Source: Acanthosoma haemorrhoidale
Taxonomy: Eukaryota > Arthropoda > Insecta > Hemiptera > Acanthosomatidae
Assembly (NCBI GenBank): GCA_930367205.1
Contig: CAKNEZ010000004.1
Coordinates: 600,001 to 664,000 of the forward strand
Length of the DNA: 64,000 bases
Direction: 5' to 3'
How positions within the stretch are numbered: the first letter of the stretch is position 1; each line of letters starts with the position of its first letter. Under the pieces are notes generated by a model, which was given only the letters and a program-made list of their open reading frames with translations, had not been told where the DNA came from and searched no databases. Shown here in pieces: positions 56,498-64,000 of this stretch. Both the position numbers and the translations under genes were made by a program.

Positions 56498-57205
56498 ATG
56501 AGCTACACAGTAGCGCTTACAGGGGATTCTAGCGTTCTTGATGTGAACTTGTTACCTCCGCTAGAATTAGGATCAAGTTATACCGTTGGCTTATTATCTT
56601 TTGACACATATAATACTATTCCTAATGTAAGGAAGGATGTTAACGATAAGTTTTATTTTGGAAATCTGACGATTCAGATACCTGAGGGATCGTATGATAT
56701 AAGTGCTCTAAATACTTTTCTTTACGAACAAATTATGCACCAAGACCCGAGATCTGGGTTTGTACTGTGGGGAAATCACAGTACTTTAAATGTGGAACTT
56801 AGAACAACTAAACCGGTTTACTTCAACTTTCCCTATAAGCCACATGCCATTGGCTTACTATTGGGTTTTAATAGTCCAAATCGTGTGATACATCCAGTGA
56901 ACTGCTATACTGAATCAGATGGAATTGTAAAATTCCTTTCCGTAAACACTATTTCGATACATTGTAACATCGCATCAGGGTCTTACGTAAACGGGGAGCC
57001 AGATCATAACATACATCAATTCTTTCCGACTGTTGAACAAGGATATAAAATAGTAGAAACCCCGAATCCTGTCATTTACTTTCCTACTAACGTGAGGACT
57101 GTTGAAAATATTACCATTCGCTTAGTGGATCAGAACGGCGAGCTTTTTGACTTTAGGGGAGAAACTGTTACATTGAGAATACATTTGAAGAAGAATGGGT
57201 ATTGA
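56498..57205 (+). CDS. Polinton penton-type minor capsid protein
   Basis: An intact 235-codon frame beginning MSYTVALTGDSSVLDVNLLP, followed by ELGSSYTVGLLSFDTYNTIPNV and IQIPEGSYDISALNTFLYEQ. This N-terminal pattern is characteristic of Polinton minor capsid (penton) proteins, predicted to be single jelly-roll. The length fits the family (about 230-260). It follows the protease by 12 bp and precedes the major capsid gene by 158 bp. No frameshift is seen, making it the best preserved gene of the element. It would sit at icosahedral vertices of a virion; whether this element makes particles is unknown. Confidence 0.85.
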   Translation: MSYTVALTGDSSVLDVNLLPPLELGSSYTVGLLSFDTYNTIPNVRKDVNDKFYFGNLTIQIPEGSYDISALNTFLYEQIMHQDPRSGFVLWGNHSTLNVELRTTKPVYFNFPYKPHAIGLLLGFNSPNRVIHPVNCYTESDGIVKFLSVNTISIHCNIASGSYVNGEPDHNIHQFFPTVEQGYKIVETPNPVIYFPTNVRTVENITIRLVDQNGELFDFRGETVTLRIHLKKNGY

Positions 57206-57242
57206 TTTTACCAGAGAGAGTTGTGTGCGAGTTGAAGCCCGT

Positions 57243-57281
57243 TATAAAAGGAGATGTCATACTCACTTAAGAATTAGTAAA
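57243..57281 (+). promoter_or_regulatory. Core promoter upstream of the major capsid gene
   Basis: TATAAAAG at 57,243 is followed 31 nt later by TTAGTAAACC, the same TATA/TTAGTA spacing as at 55,323 and 59,564. The ATG is about 90 nt further on. Confidence 0.45.
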
Positions 57282-57363
57282 CCAATATCGACGAGACCGT
57301 AAACAACTGTCAATGCTAACTTTTTAAAACAGCGTAGTTTTCGGTTAAAAATAAGAAAAAAAA

Positions 57364-58569
57364 ATGAACAACATGCTAAATATTACATCAGACGTAAAAT
57401 TTGAAGAATGTCTTACACAATTTCGATATCATTCACCTCAAGCGTATGCGGAGAACACCCTTAACAAGTCTGATGAAATCAGAATACCCATCCATCAACA
57501 AGATGTTTATACGATTCCTTCATTTAGTTTTGTTTATCTGGAAGGACGTATTTCAAAAAAGGATGGTACTGCTGGAACTGCTTCAAAATTGACTAATAAC
57601 GCTTTTGCGTTTTTGTTTGATGAGATCAGATATGAATTGAATGGTATTGAAGTTAATAGAGTGAGAAACCCAGAAATAACTACAACGCTTAAAGGCCATG
57701 CGTCATTTTCACCTAATCAAGTCAAAGGTCTAGAAAATGCAGGATGGGTAATCCCAGGTGTAGACAAAACTTTCAATAGATAAAACGGTTTTTTTTAGTG
57801 TGTGTCTGCCACTGGATATTCTCTTAGGGATATGTGAGGACTATCGAAAAATTTTAATTAATCTTAAGCAAGAACTCGTTTTGATCAGATTGAGTACTGA
57901 CTTGAACTGCGTAAAGGGTGACGATGATGTTGTAATAAAATTAGATAAAGTGATTTGGAGAATGCCTCATGTTCTGATCAAGAACGGCTGAAGTTGTTAA
58001 AAATGGTAGATGAAAACAAGGTCATCTCTATTCCGTTCAGATCATGGGATCTTTACGAATATCCTAATTTACCTGCATCACAACAAGAAAACTAGACTGT
58101 AAAAACATCGACAAATTTAGAAAAGCCACGCTATGTTATTATCGCATTCCAGACAAATTTACTGAGAAACGCTAGCAAAGATAACAGTCAGTTTGATAGT
58201 TGCAAATTGAAAAATTTGAAACTCTATCTGAATAGCAAGCAATATCCCTATGATGATTTGAATATAGATTTCGAGCTTGGAAAAGTGGCTCTCCTCTACG
58301 AAATGTATAAAGAATTTCAAACAAGTTATCATGGCAATAGACATTCTCAACCTCTGCTGTCACGATGTGATTTTGAGCTCATAGCACCTATAGTCGTTAT
58401 AGATTGTTCTAAACAATCTGATGCGATAAAGAGTACGACTATTGATATTCGCGTTCAACTAGAGGTGAGTGAGAACTTCCCTGCTAATACCAAGGCATAC
58501 TGTCTCATTCTTCATGATAAAATAGTAGAATATGAGGTTGGCACAGGTCTCGTTCGCAAAATTTATTGA
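57364..58569 (+). pseudogene. Polinton major capsid protein, frameshifted
   Basis: The N-terminal 139 codons (57,364-57,783) are open: MNNMLNITSDVKFEECLTQF, EIRIPIHQQDVYTIPSFSFVYLEG and FLFDEIRYELNGIEVNRVRNP. These are the first jelly-roll strands of the Polinton major capsid protein. After GVDKTFNR the reading is lost in stops and frame changes (57,781-58,110). The C-terminal jelly-roll resumes from about 58,114 (KPRYVIIAFQTN, LYLNSKQYPYDDLNIDF) to the stop at 58,569, ending YEVGTGLVRKIY. The total span fits a ~400-residue double jelly-roll protein. At least three lesions exclude a functional product. Confidence 0.85.
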
Positions 58570-58643
58570 AAAAAAAACCTGCATGTATATAGTTTAAGCG
58601 CTGAGTCTTTGTCATAATGCTGATCGTAGACCTTTTGATATGA

Positions 58644-58875
58644 TATAAATGAGGCTCCTCGCTTAGAGATAAGCAATCCCCTTCCGTGATTCATTCATGC
58701 ACGTTCAGTTAGTAGCTTAGACACTTAAATCTTTTTATTTAAAACTTTTGTTGTAGTGTAAATTAATAAAGTCATTTTTAAAAAAAGTTCAATTGCTTCG
58801 CACTTGCTTTAATTATATATAACCATTCAGTCGGCTGTAATAATCTCATTTCACCGTAGGAGCGTAAACCGCAAG
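58644..58875 (+). promoter_or_regulatory. Intergenic region with TATA box and poly-A signal
   Basis: TATAAATG at 58,644 is followed at 20 nt by a weaker CTTAGAGA. AATAAA lies at 58,764, possibly serving the upstream capsid genes. No open frame. Confidence 0.35.
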
Positions 58876-59550
58876 ATGCGTTCGGCGGTAATTTTTTTTC
58901 AGGGCTATCGCACGGCTTCTGACTCATTAATTGTTAAAGAACTATCTATCATCTCAATCAGCCATGGTTCATCATATCATTGGTTTTTTAAACCACCTCA
59001 AGATGTTGAAGAAGTGAGTCAGTCGAAGACAAATCTTTGGGTAAAAAAGCATATTCATGGATTGGAATGGGACTATGGTTATGTACAATATGAAGATATG
59101 AAGTATTTCCTAATATGCATTACAGAAGACTATGATATATTATGGGCAAAAGGAATGGAAAAGTGCAAATTTATAGAAGAACTCATTGATAAATCACTCT
59201 ATGATCTTCTTGATTTCAGTTGTCCAAACTTGAAACAATTAGATAATGACCAGATGACTCGTCATTTTCATTTAAACACTTCCTTTGTTTGCTCATTAAA
59301 TCTAGCTCATCGTCTGGCTACATGGGTTGGAAAAAATCCTAAAGCTGTAGATTTGAAAAAAGAAGAGATAAGAAGGCAAACATTTAAAAACATTGGCTTA
59401 CCTCATCATCTGCTTTCATATGCTGGATTTATTCGAGGAGTCAAAGATAGAGTTAAGTGCGTATACTGTGGACTGCTATTTGACAGGAAATCAGTAGTCA
59501 ACCCTCTCAGCTACCATAAAAAAAATAGTCCTCAGTGTTTGTGGTTTTAG
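58876..59550 (+). CDS. Polinton-associated protein with C-terminal BIR-like domain
   Basis: An intact 224-codon frame starting MRSAVIFFQGYRT. The N-terminal two thirds (IVKELSIISI, YHWFFKPP, WVKKHIHGLEWDYG, ILWAKGMEKCKFIEEL, DFSCPNLKQL) match a module seen in many proteins of Polinton-bearing animal genomes; I do not know its function. Residues about 166-224 resemble a BIR zinc fold: RRQTF, then LLSYAGFIRGVKDRVKCVYC, H and a final Cys with C-x2-C-x15-H-x6-C spacing (canonical BIR is C-x2-C-x16-H-x6-8-C). BIR domains bind caspases or related partners in inhibitor-of-apoptosis proteins. The combination suggests a host-interaction factor, which is an inference. Confidence 0.65.
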   Translation: MRSAVIFFQGYRTASDSLIVKELSIISISHGSSYHWFFKPPQDVEEVSQSKTNLWVKKHIHGLEWDYGYVQYEDMKYFLICITEDYDILWAKGMEKCKFIEELIDKSLYDLLDFSCPNLKQLDNDQMTRHFHLNTSFVCSLNLAHRLATWVGKNPKAVDLKKEEIRRQTFKNIGLPHHLLSYAGFIRGVKDRVKCVYCGLLFDRKSVVNPLSYHKKNSPQCLWF

Positions 59551-59563
59551 GAGGAGGGGAATT

Positions 59564-59595
59564 TATAAATACCTCCTAGTAAACGATGCATTAGT
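59564..59595 (+). promoter_or_regulatory. Core promoter of the 43-codon ORF
   Basis: TATAAATA at 59,564 with TTAGTATG 27 nt downstream; the initiator-like A (59,593) lies three bases before the ATG at 59,596. Confidence 0.45.
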
Positions 59596-59727
59596 ATGAT
59601 GGATATAATGGAGTCGGTGATACGTCGTTTGGGAGAGGAAGGTATCGAAACTTTAACTACTGGAGAGGATGAGGAATTTATCCAGAAACGAAGACTCTCA
59701 TGTCTCAATGAATATATTTATTATTAA
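59596..59727 (+). CDS. Short acidic ORF, 43 codons (hypothetical)
   Basis: MMDIMESVIRRLGEEGIETL, then TTGEDEEFIQKRRLSCLNEY and a stop. It directly follows the BIR-bearing gene and has its own TATA/TTAGTA promoter-like signal with almost no leader. It may be the start of a longer gene truncated by a stop. No family recognised. Confidence 0.35.
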   Translation: MMDIMESVIRRLGEEGIETLTTGEDEEFIQKRRLSCLNEYIYY

Positions 59728-59857
59728 CTGTAATATTACATATATAATTTATTTCAAATAAACCATAAAAATTAAAATTTTTTTTTTTATTTACCTTTAT
59801 TCTCTTTTTTACTTAGGGAAAAGTTAAAAAAAATAACGTATAGACATAACAATTATT

Positions 59858-60420
59858 TATTGAATATAGTTCAAATTACAATTTATGTGGCTATTATTAC
59901 ACATTTTCTCGAGTTCATTTAAATTATTAAATAGGGTATTAGTATTAATATTAAAGTACATTAATGAAGATTCCACAGGTTCTTCACCTTCTTCATGTTT
60001 CTTCAGAGTTCAGCTATCTTGGTTATCAAGACCAGTGAGTCGTTGATTTTCTTAACTTCTCTATAAAGCTTTGTCACATCATTTTTTTTGAAACATGCCA
60101 AAGGTGTATTCAGCTAAAGGGTTGATGGACTCTGGTGGAAAAAATGCAATTTACATTTTTACATCCTATTCGGTTTTCAACCTCCACTTTCATGGGCCTG
60201 CTTTGCAAAAGAGACAACATCCTTGGAACTTGGACGACGATGAATTTCCATTCTTCTGTATCCATATACACTGTAGTTTTCTTGTCGATGACAGCGACAG
60301 TGGACACCAAATCACAAAGACCAACTCAAACTAGTTTGCTACAAGTGATGTGGCACTCAGTCACTAGTACCAATCGTCGTAGACCCTCCATCTTGCTAGG
60401 CTTCAACGAGACTAAAAGAT
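59858..60420 (-). pseudogene. Decayed minus-strand gene, product unknown
   Basis: Reading leftward, a 66-codon frame (60,310-60,110) holds VYMDTEEWKFIVVQVPRMLSL. An alternative frame gives FPPESINPLAEYTFGMFQ at about 60,150-60,095, followed by LYREVKKINDSLVLITKIAEL and KKHEEGEEPVESSLMYFN, ending NYIQ at about 59,858. The segments read like one protein of at least 150 residues broken by three or more single-base shifts, with a helical, possibly coiled-coil stretch. I do not recognise the family. It lies between two BIR-encoding frames. Confidence 0.35.
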
Positions 60421-60564
60421 TTAACAGAGAGGTGGGGATAGATGAAGTTTTTCTATTTTTTTTACTAGTTGATTTATCTCGTTTTTTTTTTTATTTTATA
60501 TAAAACTATTTGGGCCTTTAAATGTGCAAGTTCTTGAATAAAACCTGTAAACCTCTAACGCATG

Positions 60565-60877
60565 TTAGCTGTTTTCATGTTCTTTTTTATTATCAACTTC
60601 ATCTATTAGTAATAATAGTAGCTTCTCTAGTTGTTCCAAGTACTCAATAAACGGACAATATTTAGCCCATTTCTTGTGATTTACAAAAGGATCATCATGT
60701 ACCAACCATTCGTGTAATATTACTCCACAAAAAGGACACCTTGTTAAGTCTGAATTTTTTTAAATAATAAAATCCTGCTGATGCAAGCTTGACGGCACTC
60801 ACCGGTGAAGACCATCCAACAAATGTAGACAGACGATCATTCTCATACCTCAGACTCCAACCTAAGCGCTTACTCAT
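60565..60877 (-). pseudogene. BIR-domain (IAP-like) gene with one frameshift
   Basis: The frame from 60,877 starts MSKRLGWSLRYENDRLSTFV, followed by KLASAGFYYL, the first half of a BIR domain (R-x-x-TF, then AGFYY). It is lost at a 7-base homopolymer (T run near 60,755-60,761 on the plus strand). In the adjoining frame, the second half carries the canonical zinc-ligand pattern C-x2-C-x16-H-x6-C with CPFCG and HEW-DDP-NH-CPF landmarks, and the gene ends at 60,565. About 100 residues with one BIR and no RING. A homopolymer break can be a sequencing error, so it might be intact in reality. It is on the opposite strand to the BIR protein at 58.9-59.5 kb. Confidence 0.75.
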
Positions 60878-62119
60878 CTTGAACTAATTGAAAGAACAGA
60901 CGCACTGAGATCAAAGACACATTTTACCCCCACCCACATTAATACCATACTTCCACTGACCCATGCTAAAGCCGCGCTTGGGTGGGGAACCATAAATGGG
61001 ACACATCAATGGACTAGACCACTACGTCACAGGAGAACTAGGTCTTATCGCTGAATGCCCTTACTTCACTGGGAAACTATGAATGGTCTTATCGCTGAAT
61101 GGCCTTACGTCACAAGGGCAAGCCCTCCAGCTGCTCGTCACCGGGGCATAGTGAGTCACAGTGACTCACTCCCCATGCGACGTTGCCAGATCTCCCCCCC
61201 CCCCCCAATGTAGCCAGATCTACTATCTGGTGGCTCCTGGCATACTTATAAACACTTATCACCCTCCCATGACACACCAATTCCCCGAAATTACACACAT
61301 ATTCCCAGAATTTCCTCCCCCCTCGCCCTGCAGAGAACGGGCAATCACCTCAAGGTCACAAGATAACGTCATACGACACCCTTCAAGGTCATATCCTCGT
61401 TACTCATTCCCAAACCGCCTTTTATATCTTCTCGACTGAAAGGATTACTAGTTCCGGATTAGTGAGATCGGGATCAGTAAATTTTTACGGCTTACTACAT
61501 ACAGGAGGAGGTTTTATCTGTGAGCTAAGGATAAACAGACACCAAAATATTATTGCGGGAGTCACCCGATTGATACAATCATTCGAGATCATAGTTGGAT
61601 TAGGAATAATAATTCATAAATAAAGTTACAGCAAGAGTCACTATTTAATTCGGTGGCAAAGTAATATTAAAAATAATTTAATGAACGGATCTCAGCGGAT
61701 TCCTAACGAATAACATATACCCAATATTTTTTTTTATGCGTATCTCCAAAAATAAAAAATCTTATAAAATATTGTCATTATAAATACTAGCAAATAAGAT
61801 GAGGGAAATCTCAAAAATATAATAAATAATACGTTTTGGAGCGTTTACTAAATAGCTCGGGAGATAGCTCGGTCAAAGTTGAAGGGTGGATACCAAGAAT
61901 GAAGCTGTACTAGCGCCACCTGTGTAATCATTAGCTAACCTGTGGAATCGAGAGGTATGCAAAGATATATGCACTCATACGGGTAGGGAAATGTTTTCGG
62001 TGCGTTTAAACTATTTATACTCGATAATATATTGTGTAGTAAGATAAATGAAACATTTTTTTTGTATATTACAGCATCTGGTGAATCGCTAGACCGCCAT
62101 TCATCTTCTCCGAATCCAG
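60878..62119. other. No gene recognised; short duplications and C-tract
   Basis: A ~50-bp spaced duplication of GGTCTTATCGCTGAATG lies at about 61,036 and 61,086. A 14-base C run is at 61,193-61,206. The rest is AT-rich, with no frame of interest. Confidence 0.45.
61151..61169. promoter_or_regulatory. Perfect palindrome with paired TGAGTCA motifs
   Basis: GTGAGTCAC-A-GTGACTCAC is a perfect 9+1+9 inverted repeat. Each arm contains TGAGTCA, the consensus for AP-1-type bZIP factors. Function is inferred only. Confidence 0.3.
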
Positions 62120-62141
62120 TTCAATCTCGCAAGTGCGGTTA
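62120..62141 (+). promoter_or_regulatory. Candidate proximal sequence element of the U1 gene
   Basis: TCAATCTCGCAAGTGCGG lies at about -61 to -44 relative to the U1 start, where insect snRNA genes carry their PSEA. The resemblance to the fly consensus is partial, so this is an inference from position and a few bases. Confidence 0.35.
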
Positions 62142-62181
62142 GGTTTGACTTGACAACTTTCGGATTTTCCCAAATTATAGC

Positions 62182-62343
62182 ATACTTACCTGGCATGGGG
62201 GCCTACCGTGATCAATAAGGCGGTTCCCCCAGGGTGAGGCTTTTCCATTGCACTTTGGTTGAGCTGATCCCTGCGAATACCCCAAATGCGGGTATCTCGG
62301 GCGCGTAATTTTTGGTAGTCGGGACTGCGTTCGCGCATTCCCG
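62182..62343 (+). ncRNA. U1: U1 spliceosomal snRNA (gene or recent pseudogene)
   Basis: The 162-nt segment begins ATACTTACCTG, the invariant 5' end that pairs with 5' splice sites. It continues with stem-loop I (GGGGGCC ... GGTTCCCCC) and stem-loop II with the ATTGCACT loop bound by U1A. Stem-loop III has CCCCAAATGCGGG, the Sm site is AATTTTTGG (62,307-62,315), and stem-loop IV has TGCGTTCGCGCA. Length and order match metazoan U1 exactly. Loop I reads GATCAATAAGG where most animals have GATCA-C/U-GAAGG, affecting the U1-70K binding site. This could be a lineage-specific or variant U1, or a pseudogene. Pol II snRNA promoter elements are only tentatively present. Confidence 0.92.
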
Positions 62344-62494
62344 TTATAATTTCACCACAAACAATTAATATAAGGGAAGGGGTACAGGGGAGACCTAGGT
62401 GAGCCCCATTACCTTATTAGTCAGTTCAGTCAAGTCACGTAGAATGTATATCATTATACTTGTTTATTCATTATATAATTTCTATAAAATAACA

Positions 62495-62620
62495 AAACCT
62501 GTATATAATGTAGTGATGCTACAGGAAATACAAAATAATTTGTAAATAGATTCGCCAGAGGATCTATAATTATATATAATTATCTGTAAATTTAAAGGGG
62601 CTATGAAGAAAAAAAAAAAA
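62495..62620 (+). repeat. Dispersed repeat (partner 16,690-16,835, inverted)
   Basis: Contains ATACAAAATAATTTGTAAAT, GATTCGCCAGAGGATC and TAATTATATATAATTATCTG blocks and ends in an A run at 62,608-62,623. It begins about 150 bp downstream of the U1 gene. Confidence 0.7.
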
Positions 62621-62623
62621 AAA

Positions 62624-64000
62624 GGAGACCTACCTCTTCTGTAGACCTACCTGTAGGGTCTCGTTCTGGATGTACGCTTTGCGCTCTTTGTACTTAGTGC
62701 AAGCTTTTCACACCCCCACACCTAGTTTGTTGACATACAGACAGATAATCAAGCATCACCACCGTCTGTCTAATAAAAAATACAACAACAGCTTCAGACT
62801 CATTCCCGTCGTCGTCGTCTTACCTCGTTCTCTCTCTCTCTACCTACTTACGACTACTCTCCTACCCACTCCCTACCTGATGAACTAACTGCCTGAATGA
62901 CATTGATGACGAGATTCATAATTTTCTCCTTCCCCCTCTCCGAGGCAGAGACAATCCTCCACAATGAGATGATCATTGTATCTCATCATCTCAATACTGC
63001 GTCGTCATACCTAGCCCAAAGTTTCCGTGAAAATTGATTGATTGATTGATTGATCAATGTTTTTGGTACAATGACGAAAATTTAAAATCGAATGGTTTAG
63101 TTTTTTTCTGGGCTCTACTTTAATTAAATATTTGGATAATTATGTCTAGAAGAGACTAAATATATAAAAACTGGAAGGGGAGCTCACCGCGTATCGTATA
63201 GATAGATATAAGATCGGACAGAGCATCGGCATGAGTTGATATTCCCTGCATCCGGCTCTTCCCCGGGCAAGACGGGACCGGTCGGCCTAACGTTTTCTGC
63301 CCATTTAATGGGTCCAAGAGCATGTGTTAATGGGACGCACCTCCGTTTCTCGGATAGGCCGAACGAAGGCCTAAAGAAATCCAAAAACTATTAGCCGTCG
63401 GGTATTTATTACAGGAGGATATTTAAGATAAATGTTTATCATCCCATAGCACTCTCTTCGGGTGTCTAAATCATTAGGAATAAATCAAACTATGATTTTC
63501 TGTGGTGATTCTGCAGAGAGTAGAACTGTTGAAAAACACTCAATTGAGGTCACAACATCCCCAGTTCACGAACTACTAACAAACTTTTACGACTCCCTGT
63601 TCCACCTCAACTACACCTGGTCAATGACCTCTTGGAGTAAAAGTTTAAAGAATTACTGCTCCAGTTTGGTTTGAGTCTTGCCTAGAACGATGAGTTCACC
63701 GTCGCTTTGAAAGAGGGCCCGTTTTGATTTATTTCTTTTTATGTTTAATGCGTCTCTTTTTCTATCACTCGATGGAACAAAAACCTCACATTTTTTTCAA
63801 TCATGTAAAAGGTAATCAGACTTAACTAAGAACTTGAGAAAGGTTAAAATTCAGAGAACGTCGGGTTAGTTAATATTACGGTGTAGACTTAATAAGACAT
63901 TTAACTTAAATCTGGGTTTGTCAAATATATCTTTCCAATTTATAATTTATTTATATTAAAATTTCTGAACTAATTCACAACAAACATCAGCCTATTCTAT
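62624..64000. other. No gene recognised; GATT microsatellite at 63,033-63,054
   Basis: Holds a (GATT)5 run and (TC)n near 62,831. A GC-richer block at 63,184-63,384 has a 66-codon minus-strand frame (LTHALGPIKWAEN, GPVLPGEEPDAGN) that looks faintly familiar from other arthropod repeats but cannot be assigned. Confidence 0.4.

Noticed and set aside
63184..63384. 66-codon minus-strand ORF as a gene
   Set aside because: The composition is unusual for its surroundings but no family could be named and no start or splice context supports it.

Overview
This window is animal nuclear DNA, most likely arthropod. It is AT-rich with long non-coding stretches. It carries Tc1/mariner transposons with TA target duplications, Jockey- and R1-type LINEs, several Ty3/gypsy elements, a Polinton/Maverick-type element and a U1 snRNA gene. 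The species cannot be named from sequence alone. No complete conventional host protein gene is visible; one Q-rich exon (about 3706-3877) may belong to one.

Region 1, 1-24 kb, is a transposon graveyard: four 3' ends of one Jockey-type LINE, a second LINE end (16.0-16.7 kb), a dead Tc1 transposase, two internally deleted DDE elements, two mariners, a MITE with 35-bp perfect terminal inverted repeats, a pair of interleaved inverted repeats (9-10.3 kb), and a decayed copy of a multicopy arthropod protein (18-19 kb).

Region 2, 24-50.7 kb, is dominated by a macrosatellite of a 2335-bp unit (26,989-45,210, about 8 copies). Linked variants recur every 7005 bp, so the array is a higher-order repeat of three units. 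On its left it is fused in frame to a 5'-truncated gypsy pol (25,036-26,988, minus strand). On its right it abuts a decayed gypsy element with two 148-bp LTRs (45,214-49,569), which in turn abuts a gypsy protease fragment and leader (49.6-50.6 kb, minus). A segment of about 150 bp is shared by the two outer flanks (24.0 and 50.3 kb).

Region 3, 50.7-60.9 kb, is a decayed Polinton/Maverick-like element. Leftward genes are a protein-primed type B DNA polymerase cut off after motif A, a zinc-finger segment split by an R1-type LINE, and a small conserved protein. Rightward genes are a phospholipase A2-like virion protein with an in-frame TAG, an adenain-like protease, a penton-type minor capsid protein, a broken major capsid protein, a protein ending in a BIR-like zinc fold, and a short ORF. 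A separate frameshifted BIR gene lies just beyond on the minus strand. No packaging ATPase or integrase is visible. Three of the rightward transcription units share a TATA box with a TTAGTA initiator-like motif about 30 nt downstream.

Region 4, 61-64 kb, holds a U1 snRNA gene or close pseudogene (62,182-62,343, plus) with an intact 5' end and Sm site but an altered loop I, plus dispersed repeats.
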